Below, piece after piece: positions 5,341 to 7,993 of a stretch of DNA of 7,993 nucleotides. The notes under the pieces were generated by a model. The model saw nothing but the letters and a program-made list of their open reading frames with translations, made no database searches and was not told the DNA's origin. A program made the translations under genes and the position numbers. Where the stretch lies: positions 1 through 7,993 of the forward strand of contig JAGAIK010000229.1 in assembly GCA_017626625.1 (NCBI GenBank), read 5' to 3'. The stretch is from Roseburia sp. (GTDB lineage: Bacteria > Bacillota > Clostridia > Lachnospirales > Lachnospiraceae). How positions within the stretch are numbered: the first letter of the stretch is position 1; every line of letters begins with the position of its first letter.

Positions 5341-7993
5341 ATGATGAACATTTACATTCGCCTGTTTCTTCTAAAAAGAGAAAACCAGCCATTCCGTCTG
5401 CTGTATGGATATGGACTTGCCGATGAAGTAAATGAAGTCTGCGGCTGGAAAAAAAGAGAATTGGGAAAACGACTCGGCATTTACGAGGCAACCTGTGTAA
5501 TGCCGGAAGATAAGTGCACAGAATGGAAGGAAGAACTAAAAAACAAAGAAATATGCCTTAAGGAAGAACTTCTAATAGAAGGAAACCTGACAAAACGCCC
5601 GCAGACCATATGTTATCCGAAAAATGAAGTCTTGGACAAAAATCAAAGCCTCATAAAAAGCCTGGCAACCGTGGAAGAATACTGGAATCTGAACAAAGCC
5701 GCGCTGTTTGAAGAACTGGAAGCAAAATATAAAAATGCAGAGCCAGGAATATGCAGGGAAAAAATACATAAGGTATTATCTCTCATTTCGGCAGAGACAT
5801 CGTTGGACTTTTTGGGCGGCGCAGCAGAACGGCTTGGAAATATGGAATTTTATCATCCGGTTCCTCAGAGCGGGCAGTTTGAATGGGAAATGGAGAAAAT
5901 AAAAGAGGAGGAAACCTTTGAGCAGGAAGCGCGAAAAGTAGTTTTATACAAAAAAGTAAAACAGCCGGAAAAACTGATGGTAAATTGTGTGTTAGAAAAT
6001 GCGGGACGCTGCATTCTAAATCAGACCGTAGAATGGAGAACGGAAGAGAATACGCTCATATTTGAAGCTGCGGAAGCGGTTTCCACCGTGCAGATTAGCA
6101 TATGGGGACAGGCGGGAGATTTGATTTATTACCAGAAAGCAACTTTAATGAGATGTATACACATAAGCGGAAACATCATATCGAATGTACATTATTTGCT
6201 GAACGACAGTTGGACGAAACATTTAAGGAAAACCTTCGGGGGATACAAAGAGAAACTGGATGCAGTTGAAAAAATACAGAAAAAGACGGAGCCTATTGTC
6301 AGCAAAATAGGAGGATTTTCCAAAGACCCATGGCATACGGCAGGAGAGGATGCCGGGTTGCTGGCAGATAAATATGCGTATCATAAGGGAAAGGGGGCTT
6401 TTTGCAAAAAGGTAGCAGAGGGCGAATGCGAAATTGACAGCTTTTGCAGGATTGCCGATTACTTAAATGATGCTTCCGTGGCAGAGGCAATCATTGTAGA
6501 CCCTTATTTTTCCGTGTATGCCATGGAAAAAGTATTGAGCCGCATTACAAACCCCGGATTAAAATTAAAAATTGTTACCAGCCTGTCCGTGATAAATCCG
6601 GACGAAGAAGGTGCAGCGGCAAAGCAGCCGGACTATCTTGCGAAGGTGAAGCGCTTTTTAAGCCAGAATTATCAAATACTTCATTCGAAAGTACAAATAT
6701 TGAATGTAACACATGAAAATAATACAGCAATCCATGACAGATATTTACTGCTGTTGAAGAAGGACGGTACCATGGAAGGGTATCTTTTAAGCAACTCCAT
6801 AAATTCGGCGGGAAAAAATTACAGCTTTGTGATTGCTCCGATGGACAAGGAGGTTACATATGAGGTATTAGAGTACGTTCAGAAAATTACGGATGAGGAA
6901 TACCAGAAAAAGCAGAGCAGGCAGAAACGCCTCACGATAGAAACTTTGTGGGATACCTTCGAGCATAAATTTGAGCCGGAGGAAGAAAAAATACAGGAAA
7001 AACCGTGGGAAACGGAAATGAAAGCCGCCTGTCAGCAGGAAAATCCCCTAGATTTGGAATATTTCTTTAAGGAGGGCTGGCAGGAGACAGAAGAGGAAGC
7101 AGAGACAAATCTTCTGCGGCTGTGCTGGTATATTTATCATAAGGGAAAAATAGAATTGCAGGATTGCCTGAAGTGGCTAGAACAGCGTGGGACAGATTTA
7201 CAGGAAGTATTGGAAATCGGTATGAGGGCGGCAGCTAAATTAGAACAGGAAGAAACGCTGTGGGAAGAGCAAAAAAAGCAGCATTCGGAGGCATACCAAT
7301 ACCGGATGGCGCTGGATGCCGCAAGGCAGGAGCAGATAAAAATAAATGAAGCGTATATTTTCAGACAGTTTCCCCATATTTTTTATGGAAGAAACGGATA
7401 TTTATATACGCTATATCAATTACTTTTTAAGATAAATCCGGAGCGTATGATTGCATTTATGGAGGAAATACATGCGCCAATGCTGTTTGAGATTTTGGTA
7501 AATGAGATGATGGGGAAGGAGTACAGAATAGAGATTTACCGGAGTTTGCAGAAATCAGACTTAAGATGGCTCTCTAATTTTTCCTATTACTATTTTTGGC
7601 AGGTATTCAGACGGCGGTTAGAAGCGGGGGAGGAGCCGTTGGAAAAAGACGTGGAACAGGAATTGGAAAAGACGCCTCTTGAAGCAGTTTTTCAATATGC
7701 CTGCTGGCTTAAAAATTTAACATTTTTATCCGAACAGCAGAAAGGACAGAAAAGACGCAGCGCAGCACAGGAAGAAATGATGGAAGACAGCATCTGCCAC
7801 GGGTTTGAAAAACTGAGGGAGAACATGGAGAAGGCGGAGTGTATCCCGGAAAGCTGTGAAAATTTTTTCCGGCTTTTTGCCGGGGCGAATCAAAAGGTCA
7901 ACTGCAATAATGTGGTCCGTTTATGGCAGATGTTGGAAAACCAGGATTGGAAACGGAGGCTGGAAGAGTGGGGGATTGAGCAGCTTAAAAATA
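5341..7993 (+). CDS. Large protein with degenerate phospholipase-D-like module (3' truncated by window edge)
   Basis: The reading frame runs 884 codons without a stop to the right edge. Start choice is ATG 5341 (or the adjacent ATG 5344); an in-frame stop at 5320-5322 excludes longer forms. The ribosome site is weak (GGAG at 5324-5327, inside the previous gene), suggesting translation coupled to the AAA/nuclease gene. Residues 1-340 contain no motif I can name. SKIGGFSKDPW stands at about 320-330. A PLD-like core follows: AIIVDPYF (Asp387), LKIVTSLSV, then IHDRYLLLL with His465-Asp466-Arg467, and YLLSNSINSAGKN (481-493). This is the single, Arg-for-Lys version of the HKD motif found in many uncharacterised PLD-like proteins. 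The rest (about 510-884) is charged and probably helical. The overall plan reminds me of VPA1262-type proteins, but I could not verify that. No signal peptide is seen. A cytoplasmic nuclease or nucleic-acid-binding role is inference. Confidence 0.85.
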   Translation, partial: MMNIYIRLFLLKRENQPFRLLYGYGLADEVNEVCGWKKRELGKRLGIYEATCVMPEDKCTEWKEELKNKEICLKEELLIEGNLTKRPQTICYPKNEVLDKNQSLIKSLATVEEYWNLNKAALFEELEAKYKNAEPGICREKIHKVLSLISAETSLDFLGGAAERLGNMEFYHPVPQSGQFEWEMEKIKEEETFEQEARKVVLYKKVKQPEKLMVNCVLENAGRCILNQTVEWRTEENTLIFEAAEAVSTVQISIWGQAGDLIYYQKATLMRCIHISGNIISNVHYLLNDSWTKHLRKTFGGYKEKLDAVEKIQKKTEPIVSKIGGFSKDPWHTAGEDAGLLADKYAYHKGKGAFCKKVAEGECEIDSFCRIADYLNDASVAEAIIVDPYFSVYAMEKVLSRITNPGLKLKIVTSLSVINPDEEGAAAKQPDYLAKVKRFLSQNYQILHSKVQILNVTHENNTAIHDRYLLLLKKDGTMEGYLLSNSINSAGKNYSFVIAPMDKEVTYEVLEYVQKITDEEYQKKQSRQKRLTIETLWDTFEHKFEPEEEKIQEKPWETEMKAACQQENPLDLEYFFKEGWQETEEEAETNLLRLCWYIYHKGKIELQDCLKWLEQRGTDLQEVLEIGMRAAAKLEQEETLWEEQKKQHSEAYQYRMALDAARQEQIKINEAYIFRQFPHIFYGRNGYLYTLYQLLFKINPERMIAFMEEIHAPMLFEILVNEMMGKEYRIEIYRSLQKSDLRWLSNFSYYYFWQVFRRRLEAGEEPLEKDVEQELEKTPLEAVFQYACWLKNLTFLSEQQKGQKRRSAAQEEMMEDSICHGFEKLRENMEKAECIPESCENFFRLFAGANQKVNCNNVVRLWQMLENQDWKRRLEEWGIEQLKN

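Noticed and set aside
5708..5902. Short + strand frame of 64 codons and neighbouring minus-strand frames
   Set aside because: They overlap the 884-codon frame in other phases and have no supporting signals.

Overview
The window looks like a chromosomal or accessory segment of a low-GC Firmicute, most likely a gut-type Clostridium relative (Lachnospiraceae). The reasons are A/T-rich DNA, strong AGGAGG-type ribosome sites, an LTA-synthase-like sulfatase-fold enzyme of a style common there, and an AAA/PD-(D/E)XK gene of a family that is expanded in that group. This is inference from sequence style; no search was run. All convincing genes lie on the + strand.

Layout. (1) 1-713: the 3' end of an LTA synthase/phosphoglycerol transferase-like gene. 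(2) 714-1702: almost 1 kb with no convincing gene but dense in repeats. It holds three direct copies (R1, R2, R3) of an element made of a nearly invariant 25-base block followed by a 17-bp hairpin with a T tract. R2 is bracketed by an inverted pair of a second hairpin element (P1, P2). (3) 1703-3370: a compact three-gene operon of two paralogous DUF2589-type proteins and a small HNH-like zinc-cluster protein. (4) 3371-3634: an intergenic stretch where a terminator overlaps a promoter and the terminator's 3' half is tandemly duplicated. (5) 3635-5332: a complete AAA-ATPase-like protein with a C-terminal PD-(D/E)XK nuclease domain. (6) 5341-7993: a very large open frame (at least 884 codons, running off the right edge) containing a degenerate phospholipase-D-like module, 8 bp behind the nuclease gene.

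How the parts may work together. The AAA/PD-(D/E)XK gene and the large PLD-like gene are probably co-transcribed, and two putative nuclease-fold proteins in tandem are suggestive of a defence or mobile-element module. The DUF2589-DUF2589-HNH operon is a separate transcription unit of unknown function. Its upstream region carries repeat R3 with its terminator-like hairpin between a possible promoter and the first start codon, so repeat-borne attenuation is conceivable. None of these functional links is shown by the sequence alone.
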